Positions 1 through 8,175 of a DNA stretch of 10,313 nucleotides are shown here, one piece after another. A model generated the notes under the pieces. That model was given only the letters and a program-made list of their open reading frames with translations. It had not been told where the DNA came from and made no database searches. The translations under genes were made by a program, and so were the position numbers. This stretch comes from JBJXHB01 sp046160725 (GTDB lineage: Bacteria > Pseudomonadota > Gammaproteobacteria > Burkholderiales > Burkholderiaceae_C). Numbering within the stretch: position 1 is the stretch's first letter; each line of letters begins with the position of its first letter. Location of the stretch: contig JBJXHB010000059.1 of the NCBI GenBank assembly GCA_046160725.1, positions 1-10,313 of the forward strand, in the 5' to 3' direction.

Positions 1-329
1 TGGAAAGCGGCAACGACATCGTCTTCCTGCACCAGATCGAGCCCGGCCCGGCCAGCCGCAGCTATGGCGTGCAGGTGGCACGCCTGGCGGGCATGCCGCC
101 ACAGCTGGTGCGCCAGGCCCGCAGTGCCCTGGAGGCGCTGGAGCAGCAGGCCCAGCAACAGCGGGCTCAGGTCGACCTGTTCGCAGCCCTCCCCCCGCCG
201 GAGCCTGCGCCTGTGCGGGCCGTGGACCAGGCCCTGGCCGCCCTGGACCCGGACGCCTTGTCGCCCCGGGACGCGCTGGAGGCGCTGTATCGCCTGAAGT
301 TGTTGGCCGCAAGGGAGAATGCCGCATGA
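1..329 (+). CDS. mutS: DNA mismatch repair protein MutS, C-terminal fragment (5' end outside window)
   Basis: MutS recognises mispaired or looped-out bases and uses ATP to recruit MutL. Only the last 108 residues are visible, read from base 3. The fragment opens near the end of the ATPase domain with FLHQIEPGPASRSYGVQVA, which matches the conserved MutS stretch 'G.AS.SYGL.VA.LAG.P'. A Gln/Ala-rich linker then carries QVDLF (bases 168-182), which fits the beta-clamp-binding pentapeptide consensus. The end, LDPDALSPRDALEALYRLK, closely resembles the C-terminal oligomerisation helices of Escherichia coli MutS (LDPDSLTPRQALEWIYRLK, from memory). The stop codon overlaps the next gene's start as ATGA, so the two are probably co-transcribed and translationally coupled. 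The identification is very secure; only the 5' end is missing, because of the window edge. Confidence 0.96.
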   Translation, partial: ESGNDIVFLHQIEPGPASRSYGVQVARLAGMPPQLVRQARSALEALEQQAQQQRAQVDLFAALPPPEPAPVRAVDQALAALDPDALSPRDALEALYRLKLLAARENAA

Positions 330-1150
330 CCTACTGCGTCGGTATCCGGCTCAACGCCGGCATGGTGTTCCTGTCCGACTCCCGCACCAATGCGGGCGTG
401 GACCAGATCAGCACCTTTCGCAAGATGATGATCTATGAGCGGCCGGGCGACCGATTCATGGTCTTGCTGTCGGCCGGCAACCTCAGCATCAGCCAGAGCG
501 TGCGCGAGCTGCTGCAGGTCGAGCGGCTGGACACCGGCGGGCCGGAGCCGGTCAACATCTGGACCGCCACCAGCATGTTCGACGCCGTCCGGGTGCTGGG
601 CCGCACCGTGCGCCGCGTCTACGAGCAGGACGGCGCCGCACTGAAGGCCACCGGCGTGGACTTCAATGCATCGTTCATCTTCGGCGGGCAGATCGGCGGG
701 GAGGCCATGCGCATGTTCCTGGTCTATTCCGCCGGCAATTTCATCGAAGCCACGCGCGAGACCTGCTATTTCCAGATCGGCGAAAGCAAGTACGGCAAGC
801 CCATCCTTGACCGTGTGCTGGCTCCGGACACGCCGCTGGACACGGGTGCCAAGTGCGCACTGGTGTCAATGGATTCGACACTGAAGTCCAACCTCGGCGT
901 CGGCCTGCCGCTGGACCTTCTGGTCTATCGCGCCGGCGAGCTGCGAAGCGATGAGGTGGTCTGCATCGACGCGCACAACCCGTACTTCAGCATGATCCAC
1001 GGCACCTGGGGTCAGCGCCTTCGGGAGGTGTTCGACGGCATCGAAGACCCGGTCTGGGACGGCGGCCACGCGACTCACCCATTGATGGTGGACAGCGACC
1101 GCTTCGAGACCATGCGCAAGATCACCGACCCAAGCGGGCGCATCGTCTGA
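326..1150 (+). CDS. Anbu-type proteasome-like peptidase
   Basis: This is a predicted N-terminal-nucleophile hydrolase of the Anbu family (ancestral beta subunit, 'proteasome-type protease'), 274 residues, the usual size. The N-terminus MTYCVGIRLNAG followed by SDSRTNAGVDQISTFRK is the family hallmark. After removal of Met1, Thr2 would be the nucleophile; Asp18 and Lys33 align with the catalytic Asp17 and Lys33 region of proteasome beta subunits. SAGNLSISQSV is the typical following strand and helix. There is no propeptide and no signal peptide, so the protein is cytoplasmic. The start is supported by AAGGGAG at 311-317, eight bases upstream, and by the ATGA overlap with mutS. In many genomes Anbu lies with an alpha-E protein, an ATP-grasp-like protein and a transglutaminase-like protein; none is present here. 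The physiological substrate of the family is unresolved. The family call is firm, the cellular role unknown. Confidence 0.93.
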   Translation: MTYCVGIRLNAGMVFLSDSRTNAGVDQISTFRKMMIYERPGDRFMVLLSAGNLSISQSVRELLQVERLDTGGPEPVNIWTATSMFDAVRVLGRTVRRVYEQDGAALKATGVDFNASFIFGGQIGGEAMRMFLVYSAGNFIEATRETCYFQIGESKYGKPILDRVLAPDTPLDTGAKCALVSMDSTLKSNLGVGLPLDLLVYRAGELRSDEVVCIDAHNPYFSMIHGTWGQRLREVFDGIEDPVWDGGHATHPLMVDSDRFETMRKITDPSGRIV

Positions 1151-1171
1151 CGGCCACGCCGCCGCGCCCGG

Positions 1172-2347
1172 TCAGCCGCTGCGGCGCCCTCCGTAGGCAC
1201 CCAGGGCGGCCGCCAAAGTCGCGAACACCGCGCAGAACGCGGCCCCGACCTGCCAGCTACCACTGAACTGGACGGCTGATCCCAGCAGCGGCGGCCCCAA
1301 CACCTGGCCCAGCCCAGCGCCCTGCAGCAGCAGCCCCATGGCCGCCCCGGCCAGCTCTGGTCGTGGCGCATGCTGTGCCGCCGCACCCATCAGGGTGCCG
1401 GGGATCACGCCGCCGACGAACGAGAAGCCGAAAGCAAGACCCAGCCGCAGCGGCAGCGGCAGCGCCTCGGCAAAGACGCCGATGCCGAGCACACCCATGG
1501 CCAGCGCGGTCGTCCAGAGGACCCGGGACGCCGGCAACCCGCGCGCGGCCAGACCGCCCGCCATCACATTGCCGGCGGCGTTGACGGCCACGATCGCCGC
1601 CGCCATCAGGCCGGCCGCCACCACGCCCCAGCCGGCGCGCTGCACCAGCAGCGTCGGCAGGAAGGCCATCACCGCCAGAAACTGCGCGGCATAGCAGGAG
1701 AAGCAGGCGGCCAGCGCCAGCGGGCGCCGCCGAAGACCGGCGCGCAGCAGCGCCGACGCCGAAGGCCGCTCCGCCGTCGCCCGGGCCATGTCCGGCGGCA
1801 CGCTGCGAGCCAGCAATGCAGCCCACAGGACCGACAGGGCCGCCCCCAACCACCAGACCGTCCGCCAGCCGCCGATACCCTGCATCAGGGCCCCGGCGGA
1901 CATCATCAGCGCCATGCCGGTCGGCATGTAGGAACCCCACAGTCCGAGGGCCTGCCGGTGCTCGGCCGGCAGAACGGCGCGGACGATCAGTGACGGCACC
2001 GCCGTGACCGTGAACATGAAGGCCAGACCCTCCAGCAAGCGCAGGGCCAGCAGCTGCGGGAAGGTGGACGCCATCGCACCGGCCGCGCTGCAGACGGCCA
2101 GCAGCACCAGCCCGGCCAGCATAGACCGCCGCACGCCAGCCCGCTCGGCCAGCGCGCCACAGAACATGCCGCCAAGCGCGCCAATGGCGTTGAAGACCGA
2201 CACCAGGATGCCTGCCTGGACCAGGCCCAGGCCAAGCTCCACGCTCAACAGCGGCAGGGCGGGCGGCAGCTTGCCGATGTGCAGCGCCGCCACGATGCCT
2301 GCCCCGAGCAGCAGGCCGACCCGGCGCCAGTCCGTGCGGTCTGTCAT
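1172..2347 (-). CDS. MFS transporter, substrate unknown
   Basis: A 391-residue inner-membrane secondary transporter of the major facilitator superfamily, moving a small solute with a proton or by facilitated diffusion. About twelve hydrophobic segments can be followed, beginning near residues 10-34. The loop between the second and third segments, GALAERAGVRR (residues 64-74), is the MFS motif A (GxLaDRxGxRR) with Glu replacing Asp. A charged central loop around ARSVPPDMARATAERPSAS separates the two six-helix halves. The start ATG overlaps the stop of the upstream amidohydrolase gene as ATGA, so the pair is coupled. The stop lies 21 bases from the convergent Anbu gene. Overall style recalls the CynX/NimT-like anion and drug branch, but this does not fix the substrate. 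The coupled enzyme suggests that a related acid or amino-acid derivative is transported, which is inference. Confidence 0.9.
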   Translation of the reverse strand: MTDRTDWRRVGLLLGAGIVAALHIGKLPPALPLLSVELGLGLVQAGILVSVFNAIGALGGMFCGALAERAGVRRSMLAGLVLLAVCSAAGAMASTFPQLLALRLLEGLAFMFTVTAVPSLIVRAVLPAEHRQALGLWGSYMPTGMALMMSAGALMQGIGGWRTVWWLGAALSVLWAALLARSVPPDMARATAERPSASALLRAGLRRRPLALAACFSCYAAQFLAVMAFLPTLLVQRAGWGVVAAGLMAAAIVAVNAAGNVMAGGLAARGLPASRVLWTTALAMGVLGIGVFAEALPLPLRLGLAFGFSFVGGVIPGTLMGAAAQHAPRPELAGAAMGLLLQGAGLGQVLGPPLLGSAVQFSGSWQVGAAFCAVFATLAAALGAYGGRRSG

Positions 2348-3201
2348 GCGCGGGCAAACCCTTGATCGATGACCTCCAGCAAGTCCATCAGGTCGGCCTG
2401 GAGCCGGTCGAAGCCGCCGTGGCGCTCGATCCGGCCGTCCTGCAGGTACAGGCGCTTGTTGACCTCGACCTGCAGGCTGTGGCGGCCTGCGTCCGGGTTG
2501 CTGAAGGCCCGCACCAGCTCCACGCCCTTGAACGGATCGTTGACCTTGACCTCATAGCCGCGGCCGGACAGGAAGGCGCGCACCAGGGCGGTGAGAGCGG
2601 GCGCGCAGGTGGTGCCATCGCGGTCCCCGAGCACGATGTCGGCGCGCGGCCGGCCAGCGCCGCCCTCCCCCATCCTGCCGGAAACGGCGTTCATCGAATG
2701 GCAGTTGAGGTGGACCACGCGGCCATGGACGCGGTGGGCCGAGTCGATCAATCCGGCCAGCGCCTCTTGATAGGGACGGTGGAAGCGGTCGATTCGCTGC
2801 GCCACTTCGGCCACGGTCAGCTTGCGGGCATAGATCGGCCGGCCATCGTCCAGGGTGCGCCAGATCAGGGCCTTGCCGATGCGGGCCTTGCCGCTGGGCC
2901 GGTGTTCATGCGGCCAGACACCCCCCTCGATCAGGTCCAGGTCGATGTCGCCGGCATGCCGGTTGACGTCGATCCAGGTGCGCGGGAACTGCGCCGCCAG
3001 CAGCGGCACGCCCCGGTCGGCCGCCGGGCGCCAGAGCTCGTCGATGAAGCAGTCCTCCGCGTCACGCAAGTCCAGAGGGCTGACGACGGCATCGAACCCC
3101 AGCGGCCAGCGGAAGCCGGAATGCGGCGAGTCCAGCACGATCGGGCACAGGGCTTGCGTGGGGCCATGGACAACCAGGACATCCTCATCGGCAAATGGCA
3201 T
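2344..3201 (-). CDS. N-formylglutamate amidohydrolase family protein
   Basis: A 285-residue cytoplasmic metal-dependent amidohydrolase of the N-formylglutamate amidohydrolase family, whose best-known member splits N-formyl-L-glutamate into glutamate and formate in histidine breakdown. Family motifs occur in order: DSPHSG (24-29), RTWIDVNR (74-81), HLNCHSMN (164-171), GDRDGTTC (192-199) and QVEVNKRLY (244-252). The His and acidic residues in these are the expected metal and active-site ligands. The sequence looks more like the general family than the HutG of Pseudomonas hut operons, and no other hut gene is present, so the true substrate may be another N-acyl amino acid. I chose ATG at 3201: GAAGG lies ten bases upstream, while the open frame to 3309 codes for low-complexity Gly/Pro/His sequence unlike the family. 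It is coupled to the downstream MFS gene and divergent from the peptide importer. Confidence 0.9.
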   Translation of the reverse strand: MPFADEDVLVVHGPTQALCPIVLDSPHSGFRWPLGFDAVVSPLDLRDAEDCFIDELWRPAADRGVPLLAAQFPRTWIDVNRHAGDIDLDLIEGGVWPHEHRPSGKARIGKALIWRTLDDGRPIYARKLTVAEVAQRIDRFHRPYQEALAGLIDSAHRVHGRVVHLNCHSMNAVSGRMGEGGAGRPRADIVLGDRDGTTCAPALTALVRAFLSGRGYEVKVNDPFKGVELVRAFSNPDAGRHSLQVEVNKRLYLQDGRIERHGGFDRLQADLMDLLEVIDQGFARA

Positions 3202-3350
3202 CTCGAAATAGCCTTCGGTCGCAGGGACAAAGGCGGCCAGTATCCCCGGGTGGGACCCGGGCCGACCCGGATGGCGCAACCGCAGCCCGTCGCTAGCATC
3301 CGCCAACATCGTTACCCGACTATCGGCCGCAGGCCGCCTGGAGATTGAAC
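3202..3350. promoter_or_regulatory. Divergent intergenic region between amidohydrolase and ABC importer
   Basis: These 149 bases separate two divergent units and should hold both promoters. No convincing sigma-70 -35/-10 pair was found on either strand; GATACT on the minus strand and TAGCAT on the plus strand are only weak -10 candidates. The region holds a cluster of ACCCGG/CCGGGT half-sites (separate entry). A small perfect hairpin, CGGCC-GCA-GGCCG (3324-3336), ends three bases before the GGAG ribosome binding site (3340-3343) of the binding-protein gene and could affect its translation. Regulatory function is inferred from position only. Confidence 0.5.
3245..3270. repeat. Candidate operator: inverted and direct ACCCGG repeats
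   Basis: CCCGGGT (3245-3251) and ACCCGGG (3255-3261) form a perfect seven-base inverted repeat around GGG. GACCCGG occurs at 3254-3260 and again at 3264-3270, one helical turn apart. The cluster lies in the divergent control region, about 44 bases from the amidohydrolase start and 80 from the binding-protein start. This is what a regulator site could look like, but short G/C palindromes are frequent by chance in DNA this rich in G+C. Confidence 0.3.
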
Positions 3351-5144
3351 ATGGACAAGCACGAACGTCATCTGCGCCGCCTGATCGGCCAGGTCAAGGA
3401 CGGCCGCCTGGCGCGCCGCGACTTCATCCACCGCATGGTCGGCCTCGGGCTCACGGCGCCGATGGCCTCGATGATGTTGATGCACGAGGGCATCGCGCAG
3501 ACCACACCGGCTGTCTACAAGCCGACCAAGCGTGGCGGTGGCGGGTCGCTCAAGCTGATCTACTGGCAGGCTGCGGTGCACCTGAACCCGCACTATGCGG
3601 GCGGCACCAAGGACCAGGACGCCAGCCGTGTCTTCTATGAGCCGCTGGCCAGCTGGGACAGCGAAGGCAATCTGGTGCCGGTGCTCGCTGCCGAGGTGCC
3701 CACACGCGCCAACGGCGGCCTGTCGGCCGACGGCAAGAGCGTGACCTGGAAGCTCAAGCGCGGCGTGAAGTGGCACGACGGCAAGGACTTCACCGCGGAC
3801 GACGTCGTCTTCACGGCGCAGTACTCGGCGGACCCGGCCGCGGCGATGACCACGGTCAGCACCTACAGGGACATCAAGGTCACCAAGGTCGACTCGCATA
3901 CCGTGCGGGTCGATTTCCCCAAGCCGACGCCCTTCTGGGCCGAGCCGCTGGTCGGCAGCGTCGGCCTGATCCTGCCCAAGCACCTTTTCGAAGCCTTCAC
4001 GGGGGCCAAGTCTCGCGACAACCCGGTCAACCTCAAGGCCGTGGGCACGGGACCGTACAAGATCGTCGACTTCAAGCCGGGTGACACGCTGCGTGCCGCG
4101 GCGAACATGGACTACCACATCGCCAACCAGCCCTTCTTCGACACCCTGGAGATCAAGGGCGGCGGCGACGCCACCAGCGCCGCGCGTGCGGTCCTGCAGA
4201 CGGCCGAGTACGACGTGGGCTGGAACCTGGCGGTCGAGGACGTCATCCTCAAGCAGCTGGAAGGCGCCGGCAAGGGCCGGATGCAGTTCTTCGTCGGCAG
4301 CGACATCGAGTTCGTGATCCTCAACCCCACCGACCCGTGGAACGAAGTCGACGGCGAGCGCGGCAGCGTGAAGAGCAAGCACCCGGCCTTTACTGACAAG
4401 GCCGTGCGCGATGCCATGACCCTGCTGATTGATCGAAAGAGCATCGCCGAGGTCATCTACGGCCGCGGCGCCATCACCACCGCGAACTTCCTGAACAACC
4501 CGCCGCGCTTCCGCAGCTCGGCGATGAAGCACGAGTTCAACCCGGCCAAGGCCGAGCAGATGCTCGAGGCGGCCGGCTGGAAGAAGGGCGCCGACGGCAT
4601 CCGCGCCAAGGGCAACACCAAACTCAAGTTCGTCTACCAGACCTCGGTGAGCGGCCCGCGCCAGAAGTGCCAGGCCATCATCAAGGACGCCTGCACCAAG
4701 GTCGGCATCGACCTGGAGCTCAAGAGCATCGTGGCCTCGGTGTTCTTCGGCAGCGACTTCGCCAATCCGGACACCTATCAGAAGTTCTGGTCGGACATTC
4801 AGATGTTCACCACGACGATGACCCAGCCGGACCCGCAGACCTTCATGGAGCAGTTCACCACCTGGGAGCTCTCGCAGAAGGCCAACAAGTGGGCCAGCCG
4901 CAACCTGTCGCGCTGGACCCACCCGGAGTACGACGAGGCGCACAAGTCCGCCCAGGTCGAGCTGGATCCGGTCAAGCGCGCGGCGCAGTTCGTCAGGATG
5001 AACGACCTGGTGGTCAGCGGCGGCCACGTCATACCGCTGTTCGCGCGGCCGCGGCCGGTGGGCGTCGTCAACAAGATGGTCGGGCCGATCTCGGCCTGGG
5101 ACAACCTGACCGCGTTCATGAACGGCTGGTACAAGGAAGCCTGA
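3351..5144 (+). CDS. ABC transporter substrate-binding protein, family 5 (peptide type), Tat-like signal
   Basis: A 597-residue periplasmic solute-binding protein of the SBP family 5 (DppA/OppA group), which captures a peptide or similar ligand and delivers it to the permeases encoded downstream. The N-terminus has a long charged region, then ARRDFI (21-26), a twin-arginine motif, a hydrophobic stretch (about 29-44) and a plausible cleavage site after GIA (49), suggesting export in folded form by the Tat pathway. WHDGKDFTADDV (141-152) is the family signature. Length exceeds the roughly 535 residues of E. coli DppA. ATG at 3351 is preferred because GGAG (3340-3343) is seven bases upstream; the in-frame TTG at 3345 is only one base from it. 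It is the first gene of a five-gene importer unit. Ligand identity (dipeptide, oligopeptide, glutathione, opine or other) cannot be decided. Confidence 0.93.
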   Translation: MDKHERHLRRLIGQVKDGRLARRDFIHRMVGLGLTAPMASMMLMHEGIAQTTPAVYKPTKRGGGGSLKLIYWQAAVHLNPHYAGGTKDQDASRVFYEPLASWDSEGNLVPVLAAEVPTRANGGLSADGKSVTWKLKRGVKWHDGKDFTADDVVFTAQYSADPAAAMTTVSTYRDIKVTKVDSHTVRVDFPKPTPFWAEPLVGSVGLILPKHLFEAFTGAKSRDNPVNLKAVGTGPYKIVDFKPGDTLRAAANMDYHIANQPFFDTLEIKGGGDATSAARAVLQTAEYDVGWNLAVEDVILKQLEGAGKGRMQFFVGSDIEFVILNPTDPWNEVDGERGSVKSKHPAFTDKAVRDAMTLLIDRKSIAEVIYGRGAITTANFLNNPPRFRSSAMKHEFNPAKAEQMLEAAGWKKGADGIRAKGNTKLKFVYQTSVSGPRQKCQAIIKDACTKVGIDLELKSIVASVFFGSDFANPDTYQKFWSDIQMFTTTMTQPDPQTFMEQFTTWELSQKANKWASRNLSRWTHPEYDEAHKSAQVELDPVKRAAQFVRMNDLVVSGGHVIPLFARPRPVGVVNKMVGPISAWDNLTAFMNGWYKEA

Positions 5145-5152
5145 CCTTCGGC

Positions 5153-5172
5153 CCGGCGCCTGCTGGCGCCGG
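5153..5172 (+). terminator. GC-rich stem-loop after the binding-protein gene
   Basis: CCGGCGCC and GGCGCCGG form a perfect eight-base-pair stem with the loop TGCT, starting nine bases after the binding-protein stop codon. No T-run follows, so it is not a standard intrinsic terminator. In many importer operons such an element protects the 3' end of the binding-protein message or partly attenuates transcription into the permease genes; that role is inferred here. Confidence 0.5.
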
Positions 5173-5251
5173 CGTCCCGACGCGAGCAGCGCTGCCCCGC
5201 ATGGGCGTGGTGGCGCCGCCCAGCCCACTGGCCGCGACCTGAGCGCCCGCC

Positions 5252-6211
5252 TTGTTCACCTACATTCTTCGCCGCCTGCTGATCGCCCTGCCCAGCCTGC
5301 TGGGCATCAGCGTCGTGCTGTTCACTGTTCTGGCGCTGGCGCCGGGTGACCCGTTCGAGGAACTGGCCACCAACCCCAACGTGCCGGCCGAGGTGCGCAT
5401 GATGCTGCGCCAGCAGTTCGGCCTGGATGACCCGGTCTGGCAGCGCTACCTGCACTGGCTGACCAGCATGCTCCGCGGCGACTGGGGCTTCAGCTTCCAG
5501 AGCCGCATCAACGTCGACCAGCTGATCCTGCAGCGCCTGCCGACCACCATCATCGTGATCGGCCTGTCCCAGGTGCTGGCCATCCTGGTCGCGCTGCCGG
5601 TGGGCGTGCTGGCCGCCGTCAAGCCCTATTCCTGGTTCGACCGCATCGCCAGCACGATCGCCTTCATCGGGTTCTCCTTGCCGACGTTCTTCACCGGCAT
5701 CATCTTCATCCTCTTCTTCAGCATCTACCTGGGCTGGTTTCCGTTCGTCTACCGCAGCGACATCTCGGCCACCGGCTGGCAGTTCTTCTGGGAGCACTTC
5801 AGGCAGAGCATCATGCCGATCACGGTGCTGGGCCTGTTCCAGGCGGCCAGCATGATGCGCTACGTCCGCAGCGCGGTGCTGGACGTGATCCGGCTGGACT
5901 ACGTCACCACCGCTCGCAGCAAGGGCCTGACCGAGCGCGTGGTCGTCACCAAGCATGTGGTGCGCAATGCGCTCATCCCGGTGGTCACGCTGGTCGCGCT
6001 GCAGATGCCGTCGGTCTTCGGCGGTGCCATCGTCACCGAGCAGATCTTCCGCATCCCCGGCATCGGCAGCCTGCTGATCGACGCCATCCTGCGCAACGAC
6101 ACGCCGGTCATCATGGCCGTCACCTTCGTCTTCAGCTGTCTCGTGATCTTCTTCAACCTCATTGCCGATGTCCTCTATGGCTGGCTCGACCCCCGTATCA
6201 GCTACCGATAG
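5252..6211 (+). CDS. ABC transporter permease, DppB type
   Basis: A 319-residue inner-membrane subunit of a peptide-type ABC importer, forming half of the translocation pore. MFTYILRRLLIALPSLLGIS is the classic DppB/OppB/GsiC N-terminus and first membrane segment, and APGDPF follows as in the family. About six membrane segments are visible. The cytoplasmic EAA loop, which docks on the ATPases, runs from about residue 216 (DYVTTARSKGL...NALIPV). The C-terminus DVLYGWLDPRISY is also typical. The start must be TTG at 5252: an in-frame stop lies at 5240-5242 and no other start codon precedes the first membrane helix. No ribosome binding site is evident. A 107-base gap with a hairpin separates it from the binding-protein gene, and its 3' end overlaps the second permease gene. 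Confidence 0.94.
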   Translation: MFTYILRRLLIALPSLLGISVVLFTVLALAPGDPFEELATNPNVPAEVRMMLRQQFGLDDPVWQRYLHWLTSMLRGDWGFSFQSRINVDQLILQRLPTTIIVIGLSQVLAILVALPVGVLAAVKPYSWFDRIASTIAFIGFSLPTFFTGIIFILFFSIYLGWFPFVYRSDISATGWQFFWEHFRQSIMPITVLGLFQAASMMRYVRSAVLDVIRLDYVTTARSKGLTERVVVTKHVVRNALIPVVTLVALQMPSVFGGAIVTEQIFRIPGIGSLLIDAILRNDTPVIMAVTFVFSCLVIFFNLIADVLYGWLDPRISYR

Positions 6212-7180
6212 CGACGCTCGCCAGCCCGATGCGCTTGAGGCTCTCCGGCTGATGCAAGAAGGCCCGCAAGTCCTTCTGGCGCCCGAGCTTGGCAAGGCCG
6301 TCACCAGCGTATCGCCCTGGCGCGAGGCCTGGCGCCGCTTCAAGCGCCACCGCCTGGCCTACTGGAGCCTGTGGTTGCTGGGGCTGCTGGTGCTGGCGGT
6401 GCTGGTGGGCCCTCTGTTCTACAAGATCGGCGTCAACGAGGTCGACTTCCAGGCCCGGCTGGCAGGGCCCAGCGCCGCCCATCCGATGGGCACCGACGAC
6501 CTGGGCCGGGACATCCTGGCACGTGTTCTCTACGGCGGGCGCATCAGCCTGGCAGTGGGCCTGGCGGCCATGTTGATGGCCATCTCGGTTGGCGTCGTCA
6601 TCGGCGCGATCGCCGGCATGGCGCGTGGCTGGGTCGATGCCGCGCTGATGTGGCTGACCGACCTCTTCCTGAGCCTGCCGCAGCTGCCCTTGCTGCTGCT
6701 GCTGATCTTCCTGTTCCGCGATCCACTCAAGAAGATGTTCGGCCTGGAGCTGGGCATCTTCATCCTCATCGTCACCGTGATCGGCGGTTTCCGCTGGATG
6801 CCGGTGGCGCGGCTGGTGCGGGCGCAGTTTTTCAGCCTGCGCGAGAAGGAGTTCGTCGAGGCGGCACGCGCGCTGGGGGCCAGCACCTCGCGCCAAGTCG
6901 TGCGGCACATCCTGCCCAACAGCCTGGGGCCGGTGATCGTGGCCGCCACCATCGACGTGGCGGCGGCCATCATCGCCGAGAGCACGCTGTCCTTCCTGGG
7001 TCTGGGTTTCCCGCCGGACATTCCCACCTGGGGCCGCATCCTCTACGACGGGCGCGACTACATGGACCTGGCGGTGCACTGGGCGATGTTCCCGGGGCTG
7101 GCCATCTTCGTCACCGTGCTGACGATCAACTTCATCGGCGACGGGCTGCGTGACGCGCTCGATCCCCGCAGGGTTCTTTG

Positions 7181-7181
<1 letters not shown>
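6168..7181 (+). CDS. ABC transporter permease, DppC type
   Basis: The second pore subunit of the importer, about 337 residues. A hydrophilic N-terminal region precedes WREAWRRFKRHRLAYWS and the first membrane helix (about residues 64-84), the usual DppC/OppC arrangement. HPMGTDDLGRDILARVLYGGRISL is the strongly conserved periplasmic and second-helix region, here only cited by its ends: HPMGTD to RISL. The EAA loop (VEAARALGAS...ILPNSLGPV) lies near residues 230-252, and FLGLGFPPDIPTWG and DGLRDALDPR are typical C-terminal features. The start is uncertain: TTG 6162, ATG 6168 and ATG 6177 lie inside the previous gene without a ribosome binding site, while ATG 6252 has GAGG eleven bases upstream and would leave a 40-base gap. 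The stop overlaps the next start by one base (TGATG). Confidence 0.93.
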
Positions 7182-8158
<977 letters not shown>

Positions 8159-8175
8159 GCGCACAGCAGACCAAC

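Noticed and set aside
1151..1186. Possible bidirectional terminator between the convergent Anbu and MFS genes
   Set aside because: Only 21 bases separate the stops; CGCCGC/GCGGCG could pair but with a loop of about 18 bases and no T-run.
1370..1993. 207-codon plus-strand open frame within the MFS transporter gene
   Set aside because: Its Gln/Arg/Pro/Gly/His-rich composition is the usual antisense pattern of a membrane protein gene in GC-rich DNA.
3202..3309. Longer amidohydrolase starting at 3309
   Set aside because: The added residues are Gly/Pro/His-rich and not family-like, and ATG 3201 has its own ribosome binding site.
2362..3348. 328-codon plus-strand open frame opposite the amidohydrolase gene
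   Set aside because: The minus-strand product carries all family motifs, so the plus-strand frame is a by-product of base composition.
3312..5228. 638-codon minus-strand open frame opposite the binding-protein gene
   Set aside because: It is the antisense shadow of a clearly conserved gene, with Arg/Leu/Val/Asp-rich low-information sequence typical of the complementary frame in GC-rich DNA.
4799..6343. 514-codon minus-strand open frame across binding protein and permease genes
   Set aside because: Antisense shadow rich in Asp, Gln, His and Arg with no recognisable domain, and it spans the boundaries of real plus-strand genes.
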